A DNA stretch of 64,000 nt from Bog-257 sp963846715 (GTDB lineage Bacteria; Acidobacteriota; Terriglobia; Terriglobales; Acidobacteriaceae), in the NCBI GenBank assembly GCA_963846715.1, contig CAWJXA010000002.1, positions 434,001 to 498,000 on the forward strand. Reading direction: 5' to 3'. Positions 62,139 to 64,000 of this stretch are shown here, piece by piece; within the stretch, counting starts at the first letter, position 1, and every line of letters begins with the position of its first letter. Position numbers and translations under genes: made by a program. The notes beneath the pieces were generated by a model. That model ran no database searches. It saw nothing but the letters and a program-made list of their open reading frames with translations, and was not told the origin of the DNA.

Positions 62139-63674
62139 ATGGTTCCCGGTCAGCCAATCTCCACTACCGAAATCGCTCATCCGGCGGATGGCAACGGTCC
62201 ATTTCCTACGGTGGCAAAATGGGTGCAGCGGTTGGATGGCCTCATCTTTTTCTTCCTCATCCTGTTCGCGATTCTTCTACCCCACTCGATCAAAGGAGCG
62301 CGCCATGCCTGGATGGCCGCCGGCTTTCTGTGGCTCGCCAAGCTGGCGATCGAACGCAAGCGTCCGTTTCCGCAAGCTCTTTCCGCGCCCCTGCTGGCCT
62401 ATATCGTTTTGAGCGGCATCTCGACCGCGCTCTCTTCCGATCCCTATCTCAGCTGGCCTCGAATGCGGGTCGTTTGCCTGGTGCTGGCAGGAACCGTAGT
62501 CGCCCAGAATTTGAGCCGGCTGTCGCAGGTGCGCATCCTGGTTTTGCTGTTGCTGCTTTCCGGACTCGCTGCGGCAGCTTTTACGGGCTGGCAATACACC
62601 TACGGCGTAGGCGTACAGGTTAAGCACATTGCGCCGGCGGCTGACTTGCATCGCGCCGGCATGCGCTCCGGCAATATCATCACGACCGTCGACGGCCGCT
62701 CTGTGCATAGTCCGGATCGGTTGATCGAGGTGGTGCGGCAAAGCCCACCAGAGAGCATGCTTCGCGTTCAGTATTTAGAAGGGGAGCCATTCCACAAACG
62801 TGAAACATTTCTGACCCGCGAAGAGTTTCTGGCGAGCGGCTTGGGCACTCCGTTGCTACCTTTGGCGCGTGGCAAGCCAGGCCGTGCCCAAGGCACGCTC
62901 AGGCACTATATCGTCTTCGCGGAAATGCTGATGCAACTTGGCTGCCTGGCGGGGGCCATGTTCCTCGGCACGCAGCCCGGTAAGCTGGGCCTGCGGACGT
63001 TTTTCGCCATCGTGTTTGCGGCGGTAACTGCGACCCTCATGGCTACTCAAACCCGGGCAGACATGGCGGGATTGGCAGCAGGTTGTGTCGTTGCAATCTG
63101 GTTCCTCGGAACCAAGCGGATCCGCATCTGGGCATTCGCGGGCCTGCTTTTGGTGGCGCTCGTCGCCACATCATGGATTCATCACACACGGAAATTGAAC
63201 TGGGTGAGTCCGGCCGATGCCGGGACCCATTTCCGGGTGTTGATGTGGGAAGACGGACTACGCCTCATTCGCCAGCACCCGTGGTTCGGAGTTGGCATCG
63301 ATACTGTCTTTAACCATTGGCAGGAGTGGAATATTCGGGGCTTCTCGATGTATCACGTCATCTACCACTTCCACTCCGATTACATCCAGATCGCGGTAGA
63401 GCGCGGACTTCTTACGCTGGCAGCCTGGTTGTGGTTTGTCGTGGCTTATTTGATCTTTCTGTTTCGCCTGCTGGGGCGGACGCGCCAGCACAGCCGCTTC
63501 GCGACCGGAGTGGTTGCCGGTGTGCTCGCCGCCTTTGTCGGCTACCTGGTGCCCTCGACGGTGCAGTATTGCCTGGGCGACGATCCCCTGGTGATGATCA
63601 TGTTCTTCTACTTCGGTCTGGCAGTCGCGATTGACCGTATGCTCAAGACACCAGGCGCGGTGGACGTTGCGTAA
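62139..63674 (+). CDS. O-antigen ligase / polysaccharide polymerase-like protein with inserted PDZ-like domain
   Basis: A 511-residue membrane protein with about ten helices. The second half carries the Wzy_C-type core: MATQTRADMAGLAAGCVVAI, the large loop DAGTHFRVLMWEDGLRLIRQ with HPWFGVGIDTVF, and the YHFHSDYIQIAVERGLL stretch. Residues about 158-215 form a soluble PDZ-like insert (HIAPAADLHRAGMRSGNIIT, then VDGRSVHSPDRLIEVVRQ) between two helices; PDZ domains bind C-terminal peptides. This is not usual for WaaL/Wzy proteins. It is divergent from the sugar transferase gene. Confidence 0.88.
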   Translation: MVPGQPISTTEIAHPADGNGPFPTVAKWVQRLDGLIFFFLILFAILLPHSIKGARHAWMAAGFLWLAKLAIERKRPFPQALSAPLLAYIVLSGISTALSSDPYLSWPRMRVVCLVLAGTVVAQNLSRLSQVRILVLLLLLSGLAAAAFTGWQYTYGVGVQVKHIAPAADLHRAGMRSGNIITTVDGRSVHSPDRLIEVVRQSPPESMLRVQYLEGEPFHKRETFLTREEFLASGLGTPLLPLARGKPGRAQGTLRHYIVFAEMLMQLGCLAGAMFLGTQPGKLGLRTFFAIVFAAVTATLMATQTRADMAGLAAGCVVAIWFLGTKRIRIWAFAGLLLVALVATSWIHHTRKLNWVSPADAGTHFRVLMWEDGLRLIRQHPWFGVGIDTVFNHWQEWNIRGFSMYHVIYHFHSDYIQIAVERGLLTLAAWLWFVVAYLIFLFRLLGRTRQHSRFATGVVAGVLAAFVGYLVPSTVQYCLGDDPLVMIMFFYFGLAVAIDRMLKTPGAVDVA

Positions 63675-63707
63675 TGCATGACAGGCATATCCGGTCAGAG
63701 GCAACTA

Positions 63708-64000
63708 CTACTTCTTCGCACCGATGGACTTCCACTGCCATTCGACCACTTCGCCGAAGTGGCGGACTACGAACTGCGCGTCGTGTCCTCCGGGATAGAT
63801 GTGGAACTCATGCGGGACGCCCCGAGACCTCAGCAATTGATCCAATTGCTCTGCTCCCTGTTCGAAGCCATAGTCGTCGTTGTTTCCCACATTGAAGTAG
63901 ATCCTGATGCGCTTCAGGCTTGCGGCGCTATCGTGTCTGGCGAAATAGAAGACATTGTTGCGCTCGAAGTATGCCCGACTAAATGGTGAACCGAAGACGT
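63708..64000 (-). CDS. Esterase-type alpha/beta hydrolase, 3' part only
   Basis: The gene runs off the window end. The visible C-terminal 96 residues read through SPFSRAYFERNNVFYF and IRIYFNVGNNDDYGFEQGAE, with the catalytic His in HIYPGGHDAQF. This is the ending of the putative esterase (esterase D/feruloyl esterase-like) family; the catalytic Asp is likely in NVGNNDDY. The nucleophile Ser lies outside the window. It converges with the O-antigen-ligase-like gene. Confidence 0.85.
   Translation of the reverse strand, partial: VFGSPFSRAYFERNNVFYFARHDSAASLKRIRIYFNVGNNDDYGFEQGAEQLDQLLRSRGVPHEFHIYPGGHDAQFVVRHFGEVVEWQWKSIGAKK

Overview
The window is about 64 kb of a moderately GC-rich bacterial chromosome. 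It is dense with housekeeping genes and has no phage, plasmid or insertion-sequence genes. The gene mix points to an acidobacterium, probably Terriglobia and Koribacter-like: BshA (bacillithiol synthesis), secreted GloVer-repeat and HAF-like repeat proteins, many signal-peptide and TPR proteins, a PspC protein with a zinc ribbon, and short-word repeats in spacers. This assignment is an inference from gene content; no rRNA is present to confirm it.

Layout. 1-6.4 kb: lysS, an ECF-like sigma factor, an HD-GYP response regulator, pterin dehydratase, and SIMPL and other envelope proteins. 6.4-12.5 kb: a cell-wall block with a serine hydrolase fused to a NamZ-type muramidase, a second serine hydrolase, murQ and murA. 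12.6-21 kb: aroA, an alpha/beta hydrolase, PspC and TPR proteins, small zinc-ribbon and helix-turn-helix proteins. 21-31 kb: thiD, rlpA, a frameshifted pyrF, two secreted repeat proteins, a STAS protein, MscS and a P-loop kinase. 31-36 kb: the glycolytic string gap-pgk-macro-tpiA, then a MazF-type toxin-antitoxin pair on the other strand, tRNA-Leu(GAG) and secG. 37-44 kb: an AlaX-type editing protein, a LytS-type histidine kinase, bshA, a beta-propeller protein, an isolated nuoB and a zinc-binding dehydrogenase. 44.2-46.9 kb: one large LRR-Roc-COR protein with a C-terminal TIR/DUF4062-like domain. 47-57 kb: xdhC, a cation diffusion facilitator with an unusually long C-terminus, parvulin and cyclophilin isomerases, an epimerase, menG-aroB, nadB and terC. 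57-64 kb: an exopolysaccharide cluster (GT4, GT2, a TonB-like protein, a polyprenyl-phosphate sugar transferase, an O-antigen-ligase-like protein with a PDZ-like insert) and the end of an esterase gene.

How genes work together. The namZ/murQ block looks like peptidoglycan (MurNAc) recycling placed beside murA, which makes the precursor. gap, pgk and tpiA form a glycolytic operon that also carries a macro-domain hydrolase. The final cluster has the initiating, extending and polymerising/ligating enzymes expected for a surface polysaccharide.

Best candidates for something new: the solitary Roco protein with a TIR-like end (a possible NLR-like immune receptor); the hydrolase-NamZ fusion with its non-secreted paralogue; the PDZ-like domain inside an O-antigen ligase; and a set of gene spacers built as inverted arms of short degenerate repeats around a unique core.
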